DNA from: Streptomyces sp. SPB074
GTDB lineage: Bacteria > Actinomycetota > Actinomycetes > Streptomycetales > Streptomycetaceae
NCBI RefSeq assembly: GCF_000154905.1
Contig: NZ_GG770540.1
Span: 29,311-93,310, forward strand
DNA length: 64,000 bases
Reading direction: 5' to 3'
In this document: piece after piece, positions 36,184 through 45,185 of the stretch
How positions within the stretch are numbered: position 1 is the first letter of the stretch
Layout of the letters: every line of letters starts with the position of its first letter
Made by a program: the position numbers and the translations under genes
Notes under the pieces: model-generated
Databases searched by the model: none
What the model saw: the letters and a program-made list of their open reading frames with translations, nothing else
Told to the model about the DNA's origin: nothing

Positions 36184-37229
36184 CACCCAAAGCAGACAAG
36201 CTCGGAGGCGGACGCTTCGCAGGCCGCGGCGCCCCCGTCAGCCCCCGCCGAGCAGCCATCGCCCAAGCACGACAGGTACCCACTGAAGGCGTGCCCTCCC
36301 CCACCGAGCTGCCCCCTCACCGGATCAGCCTGAACCCGGACAACCCGCGCTCCTCCCTCGGCGACCTCACCGACCTCGCCGGAAGCCTCAAGGACCACGG
36401 GCAGAAGCAGGCCATCACGGTCATGAACCGCGACGCATACATCGCCGCGAACCCCGCCGCCGAGGAGAAACTCGAACCCGACACGGCATACGTCGTCATC
36501 GACGGCTCCAGCCGTCTCGCAGCAGCCCGCGAAGCCAGCCTCACCACCGTGAAGGTCATGGTCGACGACGGCCAGGGCGGCACCAGCGAAGAGATCCTCG
36601 AATCCGCCCTCGTCGCCAACATCCACCGCCGCGAACTCTCCGAACTGGACGAAGCCCGCGCCCTGCAACGACTCCTCGCCCTCCACGGCTCACAACGTGC
36701 CCTCGCCGCACGCCTGCACCGCTCCCAGCCATGGATCTCGACGCGCCTCGCACTCCTCGGACTCTCCGAAGAGATGCAGAACCTGGTCGGCACCGAGAAG
36801 ATCGAACACCTCCGAGCCATCGGCAACAAACCGGCCGAGGAACAGCCCGCAGCGCTCCAGGCGCTCAAGGACAAGGAGTCCACGCAGCGCACCGTGCGGA
36901 ACCGGAAGGGTGCGGGTCAGGCCGCAGACACAGGGGAGCGGGCCGAGAATGATTACGGCGTAATCGCCTCACCGAACGTGCCCGAGAGCAGAAAACAGCC
37001 GGCGCATGATTACGCCGTAATCACCCCCGCCCCCGCCTCATCATCCGAGCCGTCTGAGTCGTCGCAGCCGTCGAGCCCTCCACAGCCCGCAACTCCCCGC
37101 ACAGCGCCAGCAGCTCTTATCCCGGTCACAGCGATCCCATGGCGGCACGTCAACGTTGTTCACCGGATCCTGCGGGAGCACATGACGCCGGAGGACTACA
37201 AGACGCTCCAAGAGCTCATGGCCACATGA
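36180..37229 (+). CDS. parB: ParB-type centromere-binding protein
   Basis: The 349-residue protein has an N-terminal ParB/Srx-like domain (LNPDNPRSSLGDLTDLAGSL, then ALVANIHRRELSELDEARAL as the CTPase-region arginine motif) and an HTH (LAARLHRSQPWISTRLALLG). Then comes a Ser/Pro-rich linker that contains two parS-like sites, and a short C-terminal helix domain (RHVNVVHRILREHMTPEDYK). It starts within the parA stop (ATGA). Together with parA and the repeated palindromes it forms a plasmid partition cassette. Confidence 0.93.
   Translation: MTPKADKLGGGRFAGRGAPVSPRRAAIAQARQVPTEGVPSPTELPPHRISLNPDNPRSSLGDLTDLAGSLKDHGQKQAITVMNRDAYIAANPAAEEKLEPDTAYVVIDGSSRLAAAREASLTTVKVMVDDGQGGTSEEILESALVANIHRRELSELDEARALQRLLALHGSQRALAARLHRSQPWISTRLALLGLSEEMQNLVGTEKIEHLRAIGNKPAEEQPAALQALKDKESTQRTVRNRKGAGQAADTGERAENDYGVIASPNVPESRKQPAHDYAVITPAPASSSEPSESSQPSSPPQPATPRTAPAALIPVTAIPWRHVNVVHRILREHMTPEDYKTLQELMAT
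36950..36966. promoter_or_regulatory. parS-like palindrome 3, in the parB linker
   Basis: TGATTACGGCGTAATCG, one end mismatch. It encodes the NDYGVIA stretch of the ParB linker. Confidence 0.75.
37007..37023. promoter_or_regulatory. parS-like palindrome 4, in the parB linker
   Basis: TGATTACGCCGTAATCA, a palindrome around a central C. It encodes HDYAVIT. It is 57 bp after site 3. Confidence 0.8.
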
Positions 37230-37242
37230 GACGGTGCCTCAC

Positions 37243-37298
37243 CGAGGGCCCTCCGGTCTCAGCCACGACGGCTCGTTGCTGAGACCGGAGGGCCCTCG
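37243..37298. terminator. strong hairpin after parB
   Basis: CGAGGGCCCTCCGGTCTCAG and its exact inverse form a 20-bp perfect stem with a 16-nt loop, 14 bp after the parB stop. There is no U-run, as is common for Streptomyces terminators. Confidence 0.8.
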
Positions 37299-37599
37299 CC
37301 CCACTACGCATGCGGCTTGGTCGCGGGCGTCGCCAGGGAGGTAGTTCGCATGCCGGTCCGGGGCCCTGGCAGGTGGCTGCTGACGGCGTGCAAAGTACCG
37401 ACCTCGCAGGGAAGGGTGGGCGACATGGAGGAGCGACTGTTTGCTCTCGGGGCGCGAGCGCAGTGTGCAATAACTGTTCTGGATCGTGCGCCTGCCGGCC
37501 TCACCAAAATTTCCCAGCCGCTCACAGCAGGGAAGTCGCCTCAGCTGACCGGGTGCCACCACAGGGGGAAGGACCGACCTGCGTCGGCCGCCTCAGCCC

Positions 37600-37785
37600 G
37601 GAGATGCGGACCGGCTGATTACGGCGTAATCACTCAGGCCGCTCCGGCCTCCAGCCCGCCTTCGACCACCCGGGCCTCCGCAGACACGAGCTCCGTGGGG
37701 CCAGCACACCTCACCACACCACCGGCGGCCCTCGTTCCGGCGGCAGCCATCCCGCTCGGAGGGCCCTGCAGCCGCACCGTCTCCA
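37600..37785 (+). pseudogene. parB 3'-end relic with a parS-like site
   Basis: The frame ADYGVITQAAPASSPPSTTR followed by TTPPAALVPAAAIPLGG repeats the architecture of the parB linker (DYAVITPAPASSS, then TAPAALIPVTAIPW) but lacks the final helix and any N-terminal part. It looks like the remains of a second, divergent parB cut by an IS. The preceding 37300-37600 holds no recognised gene. Confidence 0.55.
37616..37632. promoter_or_regulatory. parS-like palindrome 5, in the parB relic
   Basis: TGATTACGGCGTAATCA, a palindrome apart from its central base and the best consensus copy, located about 390 bp after parB. Confidence 0.8.
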
Positions 37786-37909
37786 GCGCCACCCCGTAGC
37801 ACCCCGTAGGTCGCCTCAGCGACCATCGAGAGACTATGTCGCAGGGCCTCGCGTACCGCGACACTGGATTCGCACCAGCCGCCGTGACCTGCGGCTGTAC
37901 GAAGACTTA

Positions 37910-38229
37910 ACAGCAGCCCCAGCACCGAGTGCGGCAGGTCGTGCCGCAGGTGGATGAGTGTGGCCACCAACCGGTCGACGAACACCAGCTGATGGCGGGC
38001 GCCGGCGCCTTCGGCCCGCTTGCGGGCCCCGCCTCGCACAGCATGGCGGCGACCCTCGACCCCGGCCTGCCACGGCTCGGCCAACTCTTCGACCAAGCAC
38101 GCAAGATGACGCCGGGAGAGCCCCGTGAACAGTCGATGCGCCAGCACCGCCCGATTGACCATGATCGCCACAGCGGGATCATGCCATCCACGTGGCACGA
38201 CACCTCACCCGCTATCACGCACCAACTCG
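37910..38229 (-). mobile_element. truncated copy of the 43949-type IS5 element
   Basis: About 320 bp matching 44664-44983, including the IS terminus (CACGCACCAACTCG) and TTA after it. It encodes only the transposase N-terminus (MVNRAVLAHRLFTGLSRRHL to HSVLGLL). The rest is missing, replaced by about 110 bp of unknown DNA (37800-37909). Confidence 0.88.
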
Positions 38230-38255
38230 TTAGGTCACAGCAGAAGGGGGATGTG

Positions 38256-39188
38256 GTGTCGACGGTCGACGTGCAGAGGGTCTGGAAGCCGTCCGTAGCG
38301 GATCTCTGGGCGGGACGACACCCTCTGTGGTGGACCGTTGGCCCGACGGGGGAGCTGGCTGTTTTGCTCGTCCATCGGCAGTGCCTACGCCGAATCCGTC
38401 ACGTGAAGGGTTGGGTGGGCTGGGGCCCGCAGGTCCCATTCGATGCGGTGCTCGTGATTCGCCAGGCTGACGGTTCGCTTCAACGGCGACCGATCAAGGA
38501 CGTCCCGGTCAGGCCGAGCCACATCGCTCTTCTCCTGGAGGACCGACTTCTCGTCGCAGGCGGTCGAGCGGGCAAGGAGGAGTCGGGAGCATGGAGCCCG
38601 AACGCTGTGGTGTTCTCGCTGGAAAGTGGTGACCAGGAGGCCACCTTCTGCATCGGCGACGACATCCCTGCTCTAGTGACCGATCGCGGGGGATCGATCT
38701 GGACGGCTTACGGAGACGAAGGCATCTACGGAGGGCATCCGGAGTCTGCAGCCGGTCTTGCCGGCTGGAGTGCCGATGGCAGGGCAACCTGGGCTCCGGG
38801 AGATCGTCTTCCTGACCTGCCTTTGGAGGGACGCACCGCTGCCACCGAGGGGGACCGGGTCTGGCTGGTCTGGTATTCCGGCAGTCGGCGCGGAGGCACT
38901 TTCTTGACGCGGATTACCCCGTCGACGGGTGAGGTGACCAGTTGGCCGAGCCCCGTACGCGACCCGGACGGGTTCGCCGTGCGCGACCATCGCGCGGTCC
39001 TGACCAAGCGCGATCACAACCAGCGGTCGACCGAAGTGGTGCGAGCCGAGCTGGATGGTGATAGCTGGGGTGTGACCGAGCGGCGCAAGATTCAGGTGCC
39101 CGGACGGGTGGTCACGCGCTGCGGTCAGGGTCGCGACGGTTTTCTATGGCTTCGCTCTGGCGACACGTGGCTTCGCATCGGAGCCTGA
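38256..39188 (+). CDS. beta-propeller-like hypothetical protein
   Basis: The 310-residue protein is built of repeating short strands with WTVGPTGELAVLLVHRQCL, VTDRGGSIWTAYGDEGIYGG, VWLVWYSGSRRGGTFLTRIT and GQGRDGFLWLRSGDTWLRIG. This suggests a WD40-like or NHL-like propeller. There is no signal peptide. GTG 38256 follows AAGGGGG; the frame is also open leftward into IS sequence, which is not part of the gene. The role is unknown. Confidence 0.65.
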   Translation: MSTVDVQRVWKPSVADLWAGRHPLWWTVGPTGELAVLLVHRQCLRRIRHVKGWVGWGPQVPFDAVLVIRQADGSLQRRPIKDVPVRPSHIALLLEDRLLVAGGRAGKEESGAWSPNAVVFSLESGDQEATFCIGDDIPALVTDRGGSIWTAYGDEGIYGGHPESAAGLAGWSADGRATWAPGDRLPDLPLEGRTAATEGDRVWLVWYSGSRRGGTFLTRITPSTGEVTSWPSPVRDPDGFAVRDHRAVLTKRDHNQRSTEVVRAELDGDSWGVTERRKIQVPGRVVTRCGQGRDGFLWLRSGDTWLRIGA

Positions 39189-39329
39189 TAGCGGCCGATA
39201 GCGGTGCGCAGCACCGCGACCGGGCCATGCCCGCCTGGCGACAGCCGGCGGGCAGGCAACCAGCGCCGGGTGAGAAGGCCCTCGGGGCAGTCCCTGCGGT
39301 CGTGCCCGGAAAGCAGCAGGTTCGCAGAT

Positions 39330-39430
39330 TCTGAAGGTGATCTCGTGCGCGAGCGCGTCGTTGGCCGCCTGGCGGTCTTGGCGAACGGCCTCGCCCTCGT
39401 CGCGCCAGGCGTAGTAGGAACTACCGAGGT
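39330..39430 (-). pseudogene. IS3-family OrfB relic
   Basis: A short segment reading SSYYAWRDEGEAVRQDRQAA, then NDALAHEIT, matches the N-terminal part of the 24859-type OrfB (SSYYAWCEGEAARRARQAAD). Nothing of the rest remains. Confidence 0.6.
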
Positions 39431-39455
39431 TGAACTCGGGATGTCGTGTTGCTGG

Positions 39456-40534
39456 TCAGGCGGGTCGGATGGTCAGGCCGGTCTCGGTGAGACAGCCGTC
39501 TATGAGGTGGCCGCGGTACTGGATGTGCCGTAGGCCGCGCCGGACGGTCTGGACGAGGTGTTGCGGGGTGCTGAAGGCGACGTTGGAGAGCCAGCCACGT
39601 CGCAGGAGTGACCAGATGCCTTCGACGGGGTTGAGGTCGGGTGCGTAGGGCGGTAGGTAGTGGATGGTCAGCCAGTCGCGGGATTCGGCGAACTCCCGGA
39701 GACCTGCGGCTTTGTGGACGTTGAGGTTGTCCCAGATGAGGACGAAGGGGCCGTCGAGTTGTTGGTGGGCGGCGATCAGCAGGTCGCGGTAGTCGCGCCA
39801 GGAGAAACTTTCGCGCCCGTCACGGTTGCCGTCATCGCGGCGGGGCCGGTAGATCAGCCTCGATCGGTGGCCGGGTTCGTAGCAGGTCAGCGCGGCTATG
39901 GAGAGCCGGCGGCGGGAGCGGCCGCGGACTCGGACCACTGGGGTGCGGCCGCGCTGGGATCAGGTCCTGGCGTGCGGCGGCGTCATGGAAAAGCCGGCTT
40001 CGTCCTCGAAGACCAGCCAGGCTCCACGGGCCGCCGCTAGCCTTCCGCGCGGGGCCACACCTCCTTGACCCACCCCGCGACCGCGTCATCGTCCCGTTCC
40101 ATGGCGCGACGGGCCGGGACCTGGCAGGACCAGCCGTTGCGCACCAACAGCTTCCGCACACCCTGGATCGTGTACGTCAGATGGAAGCGCCGGCCGATCG
40201 CCGTCTTGACCCGGGCCAGAGTCCAGCGCTGGTCCTCCCAGCCGTGCGCGGCCGGCCCCTTGGCCAGCTCCGCCTCAAGCTGAGCGAACTGCCGATCGCT
40301 GAGCCTCGGCAGGGACGCCGGACCCTGCGACCGCAGAGATCCCGGGCCGCCCTCGGCCCACGCGTGACGCCATCGCTGGACCGAACGGACACTGACCCGC
40401 AGATCTCTGGCGATCGCGGTACTGCCCTCGCCCTGGGCGAACCGCTCGGCCGCCTGGAGCCGTAACTCTTCGCGGAACTGCTGCCGTTCGGCGGTCAGCC
40501 CGCCCCCTTGTGGATACCGCGTGACTCCGGTCAT
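39456..40534 (-). pseudogene. IS630-family transposase with stop codons
   Basis: The N-terminal part (40534-40037) has an HTH (FAQGEGSTAIARDLRVSVRS, then VQRWRHAWAEGGPGSL). A TAG follows at about 40037, then VFEDEAGFSMTPPHAR and an in-frame TGA where Trp is expected. The remaining DDE part (FVLIWDNLNVHKAAGLREFA, then HYLPPYAPDLNPVEGIWSLL) runs to 39456. At least one frame change and one nonsense codon make it inactive. Confidence 0.8.
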
Positions 40535-40983
40535 ACCGCAGCCACCGGCCAGCCGTCATCCCCCACGACACCACGAGTTCAGCCTCAGTAGTGTCCTGAG
40601 TCGGAGATTCGTCCTTGGTCGGATATGGGCCGTCCGGGTCCGAAGGCTACGCCGTCCGCCAGGGGACGCATCAGCGCCTCGGTGTTTGCCCGGCACGTCC
40701 CAGCTTGTTGGTGTGCGCCTGAGGTGGACACGGAAGCAGACGAACACGGCCCCGCGGATCACGGAGTTCTCCACCCTCCAAGGTCCGCGAAGATGGCCGT
40801 GTTCGTTCCGCCATCCGCCCCCCGTCCATGCTCCGGTTCGCCTTCACCCTGTCGAGTCCCGATACCGCCCGCCGACAACGGTCGTTTACAGACGTTCATC
40901 TGTGCGGATTCCGGCTTGCCGGGCTCAGGGGCGCTACGGATGCTGGGCTTGTCGACTGTGACCAGCGCGGTGGGGCGGCGCGG
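40535..40983. other. stretch with a possible IS end, no gene
   Basis: TAGTGTCCTGAGTCGGAGAT at about 40589, followed by a broken MGRPGPKAT reading, looks like the left end of another IS630-type element. No open gene follows. Confidence 0.35.
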
Positions 40984-41730
40984 TCAGGACGCGGACATGC
41001 CAGCGTCGATCTTGTGCTCTGCCCCCGTGATGTAGGAGGACTCGTCAGACGCCAGGAACAGCACCAGTGACGACACCTCGTCCGCTTCCGCGAGCCGGCC
41101 CAGGAAGATCTGCGCCAGTGCGTCACCGCCTCCCTCGTCGGTCGCCTCCACCATCATCGGCGTGTTGATGAAGCCCGGGTGCACGGAGTTCACGCGGATG
41201 TTGTCCCGCCCGTACTCCTGCGCGGCCGCCTTCGTCATCCCCCGGCTCGCGAACTTGCTCGCAACGTAGGCGAGGCTCGGGAACCCGTAGTTCGCGCGCA
41301 ACCCCGCCAGCGACGAGATGTTCACGATCGACCCGATCCCCGCACGCTGCATCGACGGGATGACCGCCTTCATGCCGAGGAACTGCGAGTGCTGATTGAT
41401 GGCGCAGACCCTGAGATAGTCCTCCTCGTCGAGGTCCGCCGTCTTGGCGATCGGCCCAAGGATGCCGGCGTTGTTCACGAGCACGGTGACGCTGCCGAAC
41501 GCGGCTTCGGTCTCTGCCACGACACGCTTCCACTGGTCGAACTTCGTGACGTCCTGCACGGTGTACCGCGCGTTGTCGCCGAGCTCCTCGGCAAGCTCAC
41601 GGATGGCCGTCTCGTTGACGTCCGTGAGGGTGACCTTCGCCCCTTCCTTGATCAAGCGGCGGGCGTGCGAGGCGCCCATCCCCCGACCCGCTCCCGTGAT
41701 GATCGCGACCTTGTCGTCCATACGGCCCAT
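40984..41730 (-). CDS. short-chain dehydrogenase/reductase
   Basis: The 248-residue classical SDR has AIITGAGRGMGASHARRLIK (TGxxxGxG), LVNNAGILG, the catalytic Ser in NISSLAGL, YVASK, and the C-terminal SSYITGAEHKIDAG. The ATG at 41730 has AGGAG upstream. The promoter region carries a 22-bp element shared with the divergent TetR/alcohol dehydrogenase promoter, so the SDR is probably in the same regulon and may act on the alcohol dehydrogenase substrate or product. Confidence 0.93.
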   Translation of the reverse strand: MGRMDDKVAIITGAGRGMGASHARRLIKEGAKVTLTDVNETAIRELAEELGDNARYTVQDVTKFDQWKRVVAETEAAFGSVTVLVNNAGILGPIAKTADLDEEDYLRVCAINQHSQFLGMKAVIPSMQRAGIGSIVNISSLAGLRANYGFPSLAYVASKFASRGMTKAAAQEYGRDNIRVNSVHPGFINTPMMVEATDEGGGDALAQIFLGRLAEADEVSSLVLFLASDESSYITGAEHKIDAGMSAS

Positions 41731-41772
41731 GAGAGGACTCCTTCATCCCTACGGGTCATCCGAATTTCGGAC

Positions 41773-41794
41773 CCCAGTCCCAAAAATACTCCTC
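41773..41794. promoter_or_regulatory. operator-like element upstream of the SDR gene
   Basis: CAGTCCCAAAAATACTCCTC plus two flanking bases is the exact inverse of 42441-42462. It contains the dyad AGT-n9-ACT. It is 43 bp before the SDR start. Confidence 0.75.
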
Positions 41795-41813
41795 ATCGTC
41801 CGCGGCCTTCCAC

Positions 41814-42431
41814 TCAGCCCTGCGCCACGCCGTCGAGAACCACCTGGAACACGTCGGTGACCGGACGCAGAGCACTGTCCAACTCGTCGATGTCGACCAC
41901 CTCACCCGCAGCGGCCCACAGCCTGAGCACTGCGACGTAGGCCCCCTGAACAGCGCCACCGATCGCAGCCGAGAGCGGAGCGTCGACGTCGAGTCCGGCA
42001 CGCTCCGCCACATACCGGCTCACCGTCTCGGCCCACACGCGCCAGTGCGCGGCAGCCTCCCCGACGAGCGCGGGGTCCCGGTCGAGCACACGGAACCGGT
42101 CGAGCCACGAGTCCGGCGCCGCCGCCTGGGACAGCCGCGTCGACCCGACGACCGCCGACCGAACGGCCGTCATGACGGGCACCTCACCGGCGTCACGCAG
42201 GGCCGCCCGCAGCCGCTCCACAGCGCGGTCGAACTCACCCCACACGATCCCGGCCTTCGAACCGAAGTAGCGGAACAGCGTCGAACGCCCGACGCCGCCG
42301 GCAGCCATGATGGCCTGGAGTGTCGTCGCCTCGTAGCCGTCACGGAGCAACAACTCGAAGGCGATCTCCTCAAGGGCCTCGCGGGTCGAAGCCGGCGGTC
42401 GCCCACGGCGAGGGCGGGGGGTAGTCATCAT
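41814..42431 (-). CDS. TetR-family regulator
   Basis: The 205-residue protein has the N-terminal HTH ALEEIAFELLLRDGYEATTL, QAIMAAGGVGRSTLFRYFGS, then KAGIVWGEFDRAVERL, and a ligand domain (HWRVWAETVSRYVAERAGLD). It is divergent from the alcohol dehydrogenase gene, and the shared 22-bp element sits 10 bp before its start, the usual place for an autoregulatory operator. It probably represses itself, the alcohol dehydrogenase and the SDR. Confidence 0.9.
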   Translation of the reverse strand: MMTTPRPRRGRPPASTREALEEIAFELLLRDGYEATTLQAIMAAGGVGRSTLFRYFGSKAGIVWGEFDRAVERLRAALRDAGEVPVMTAVRSAVVGSTRLSQAAAPDSWLDRFRVLDRDPALVGEAAAHWRVWAETVSRYVAERAGLDVDAPLSAAIGGAVQGAYVAVLRLWAAAGEVVDIDELDSALRPVTDVFQVVLDGVAQG

Positions 42432-42440
42432 CCGAGCCTA

Positions 42441-42462
42441 GAGGAGTATTTTTGGGACTGGG
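42441..42462. promoter_or_regulatory. operator-like element between tetR and the alcohol dehydrogenase gene
   Basis: GAGGAGTATTTTTGGGACTG plus two bases, identical (inverted) to 41773-41794. Relative to both dehydrogenase genes it has the same orientation. Confidence 0.75.
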
Positions 42463-42553
42463 TGCCAATACGACCCGGCCGGCCGGTTGCTCACGAGACG
42501 GGCGCCGGCACACCCGTCACCCGCCGAGAGACAAAGCGTCCAAGGAGCAGACG

Positions 42554-43492
42554 ATGCGCGCATGGCAGTTCACCGAAGTCGGAAAACCTCTCACCCTGAA
42601 CGAGGTGTCGGCACCGTCACCGGCCGCGGACGAGCTCGTGGTACACGTCCGCGCCGCTGGCCTCTGCCACAGTGACGTCGGATTCCTCGACGGCACCCTG
42701 ACTCCGCTGCTGCCGTTCCGGCCGATCACACTCGGCCACGAGATCGCGGGAACCGTCTCTGCCGTGGGATCCGGTGTGACCCGGTTCACCGTAGGCCAGA
42801 GAGTCGTCATCCCCGCGGCCATCGAAGGCCCGGGAACCTCGAAGAACGGCGGGTTCGCGGACGAGGTCGTCGCCCTCGAACGACTCGTCGTCGCCCTGCC
42901 GGACGGGGTGCCGTTCGATCAGGCGGCAGCCGCAACCGACGCGGGCCTCACCTCCTACCACGCGGTCTCGGTACAGGGGCAGGTCTCCGCAGGCTCCCGA
43001 GTCGGGATCATCGGGCTCGGCGGGCTGGGCTCGCTCGGCGCGCAGACCGCGCTCGCACTCGGCGCGAGGCTGTTCGTCGCCGAGAAGAACCAGCGCGTGC
43101 ACGATTTCGCACGCTCGCTCGGCGCCGAGAGGGTCGCCGACGACATCATCGACTTCGCCGGTGAGAACCTCGACGTGGTCGTCGACTTCGCCGGCTTCGG
43201 GACGACCACCGACGGCGCGATCCGATCCGTCCGCCGCGGCGGACGGATCGTTCAGGTCGGCCTCGGCCGCGCGCGCGCCGAGATCGACCTCCAGGCGCTC
43301 ACCCTCAACGAGGTCGAACTCGTCGGCTCACAGGCAGGGACGAAGGAAGACTGCGCGGCGGTGCTGGATCTCGTCGCCGACGGCAAGCTGTCCTCACGCA
43401 TCACCGAGATCGGCTTCGAGGAGATCGCCGACGGAATCGGCCGGCTCCAGCGCGGGGAGGTCATCGGACGGCTGGTCGCCACGTTCGGATGA
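42554..43492 (+). CDS. zinc-type alcohol dehydrogenase, short form
   Basis: The 312-residue MDR-family protein has the catalytic GLCHSD and ITLGHEIAG motifs and a Rossmann motif VGIIGLGGLGSLGAQTALAL. The structural-zinc lobe with its four cysteines is absent: the stretch AIEGPGTSKNGGFADEVVAL is short and Cys-free. The ATG at 42554 follows AAGGAG. The gene is divergent from tetR and presumably controlled by it. Confidence 0.9.
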   Translation: MRAWQFTEVGKPLTLNEVSAPSPAADELVVHVRAAGLCHSDVGFLDGTLTPLLPFRPITLGHEIAGTVSAVGSGVTRFTVGQRVVIPAAIEGPGTSKNGGFADEVVALERLVVALPDGVPFDQAAAATDAGLTSYHAVSVQGQVSAGSRVGIIGLGGLGSLGAQTALALGARLFVAEKNQRVHDFARSLGAERVADDIIDFAGENLDVVVDFAGFGTTTDGAIRSVRRGGRIVQVGLGRARAEIDLQALTLNEVELVGSQAGTKEDCAAVLDLVADGKLSSRITEIGFEEIADGIGRLQRGEVIGRLVATFG

Positions 43493-43919
43493 GACCCGAC
43501 TGCCGTACAAGTTCGCCGCGGAGGCGCCTATCGGTGTGATCAGGTGGCGACTGGTCCCGGCGCGTCCCGAGGATGACCGCGGCCAGCACCTCGCCGCCCC
43601 TGCGCCGACGCGGTCCTCCGTTCCGCGGCATACCGGTGGCCCCGGAACCACCCGATCGAGCATCTCTCCCAGGTCTTCCGGTGCCGGCCGCTCGGCGGGC
43701 GCACGCCCCGGGCCGCTGCAGGACTCCACCGGAAGGACAGCGCGTCACCGCCGACTGGGCCTTGCTGGGTCATCCCCTGCGCGCGGGCCGTACCCTTTTT
43801 GACCTGCACGTTCAGGATGGCTTTGCTTTCTCTTTGTGCGCTCGCGGGGATATCGGCGGGTTGCCCCGCCGAGGTGGCGCCTGGCTGAGCCGGGCGTCTT
43901 CCCGTTTCGCTGGGCCCTG
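43493..43919. other. stretch without a recognised gene
   Basis: About 430 bp after the alcohol dehydrogenase gene. The plus and minus frames are interrupted or have non-protein-like composition. I see nothing in it. Confidence 0.5.
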
Positions 43920-43943
43920 CTTCCCCGCCCGGGGGCGGGGAAG
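43920..43943. terminator. GC hairpin, terminator-like
   Basis: CTTCCCCGCCC and GGGCGGGGAAG form a compact perfect stem with a 2-nt centre, just before the IS5 element. Confidence 0.6.
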
Positions 43944-43948
43944 TCTTA

Positions 43949-44983
43949 CGAGTTGGTGCGTGATAGCGGGTGAGGTGTGTTTGCCCTGCTCACGGCCGTT
44001 TTCAGATGCTGGTGTTGCGGTCGGAGACGAGGCCGGCGATGGCGCGGTAGGTGTCGGGCAGGCGGTCGCGGCGATGTGTCCAGCGGGTCAGTTGCTTCCA
44101 GCGTTTGTGATCAGCGAGGGCGTGTTCGACGGTGATGCGGTCGGACGAGTGGCCGTGGCGGTCGCGTCCCCGTTGTTCGACTCTGTCGGGCAGTGCTCCC
44201 GGCCGGGGTTTTCTCGGCGGCGTGATCGCCTGCCCGCGATGGTCGCGGCTCAGCCCCAGGTAGCCGTCGTCCAACAGGACCTCGACGTCGGGGAAGTGCT
44301 GGAAGCAGATGGCGATGCCTTCGTCGCGGGCGGCGGTGGCGTCGTGCATACGCCCAGGTCGTAGGGCATCGGTCCATAACGTGCGGCCCCGCCAGCCGGC
44401 GATCACGGTGGCCTTCATCGTGTTCTGCTTCTTCTTGCCCGAGACGAATGCGCGCCGGCCGCCGCGGCCGGCCGGTGGCCGGCGGACCTGGATCCCGGTG
44501 GCGTCCAGACGCAGCTCGACACCTTCGGCCTGGGCGTAGGCAAACACATCTGCCAGAGTCCGAAGCCGCAGGCCGGGACGGTCGGGAACCGCGCACCCCC
44601 GCTCCGCCAAGAGCGTGCGCACCTCTCCGATCGCCCGGGTGACCGTGGATCGGTCGACACCTGACAGCAGCCCCAGCACCGAGTGCGGCAGGTCGTGCCG
44701 CAGGTGGATGAGTGTGGCCACCAACCGGTCGACGAACACCAGCTGATGGCGGGCGCCGGCGCCTTCGGCCCGCTTGCGGGCCCCGCCTCGCACAGCATGG
44801 CGGCGACCCTCGACCCCGGCCTGCCACGGCTCGGCCAACTCTTCGACCAAGCACGCAAGATGACGCCGGGAGAGCCCCGTGAACAGTCGATGCGCCAGCA
44901 CCGCCCGATTGACCATGATCGCCACAGCGGGATCATGCCATCCACGTGGCACGACACCTCACCCGCTATCACGCACCAACTCG
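43949..44983 (-). mobile_element. IS5-family element (1035 bp)
   Basis: Inverted ends CGAGTTGGTGCGTGATAGCG and its inverse are flanked by the 3-bp duplication TTA (43946-43948 and 44984-44986). A truncated copy is at 37910-38229. Confidence 0.9.
44002..44952 (-). CDS. IS5-family (DDE_Tnp_4) transposase
   Basis: The 316-residue protein has the N-terminal HTH part VDRLVATLIHLRHDLPHSVL, GVDRSTVTRAIGEVRTLLAE and the DDE core: LRLDATGIQVRRPPAGRGGR, RPGRMHDATAARDEGIAICF, VEVLLDDGYLGLSRDHRGQA and RITVEHALADHKRWKQLTRW. It is full length and related to the split transposase at 14592-16387. It may be the active source of the truncated copy. Confidence 0.88.
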   Translation of the reverse strand: MPRGWHDPAVAIMVNRAVLAHRLFTGLSRRHLACLVEELAEPWQAGVEGRRHAVRGGARKRAEGAGARHQLVFVDRLVATLIHLRHDLPHSVLGLLSGVDRSTVTRAIGEVRTLLAERGCAVPDRPGLRLRTLADVFAYAQAEGVELRLDATGIQVRRPPAGRGGRRAFVSGKKKQNTMKATVIAGWRGRTLWTDALRPGRMHDATAARDEGIAICFQHFPDVEVLLDDGYLGLSRDHRGQAITPPRKPRPGALPDRVEQRGRDRHGHSSDRITVEHALADHKRWKQLTRWTHRRDRLPDTYRAIAGLVSDRNTSI

Positions 44984-45185
44984 TTACATGGCGACTGGAC
45001 GGGTGGAGTCGTCAGCGCGGTGCGACGACGACTGCCACCGGCAAGAACCCGTCGCCGACGTCCACGGGCGGCACCGGCCGCACCGGTGGGCCGCGCAAGA
45101 CGGGGGCGCCCGGACCGACACGTCGGCCGCCGGGTGACGAGCAGTGTAAGGGCCCGCGACGGGCCCGGTAACGAGGGGAGCGAAC
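44984..45185. other. leader of the transfer region
   Basis: A Ser/Thr/Gly/Pro-rich reading (TATGKNPSPTSTGGTGRTGG) ending at 45171 could be the tail of a gene disrupted earlier, or no gene at all. AGGGGAGC at about 45174-45181 is the ribosome-binding site of the next gene. Confidence 0.35.

Noticed and set aside
37929..38252. N-terminal extension of the beta-propeller-like gene
   Set aside because: The extension is translated from the antisense strand of a truncated IS5 element.
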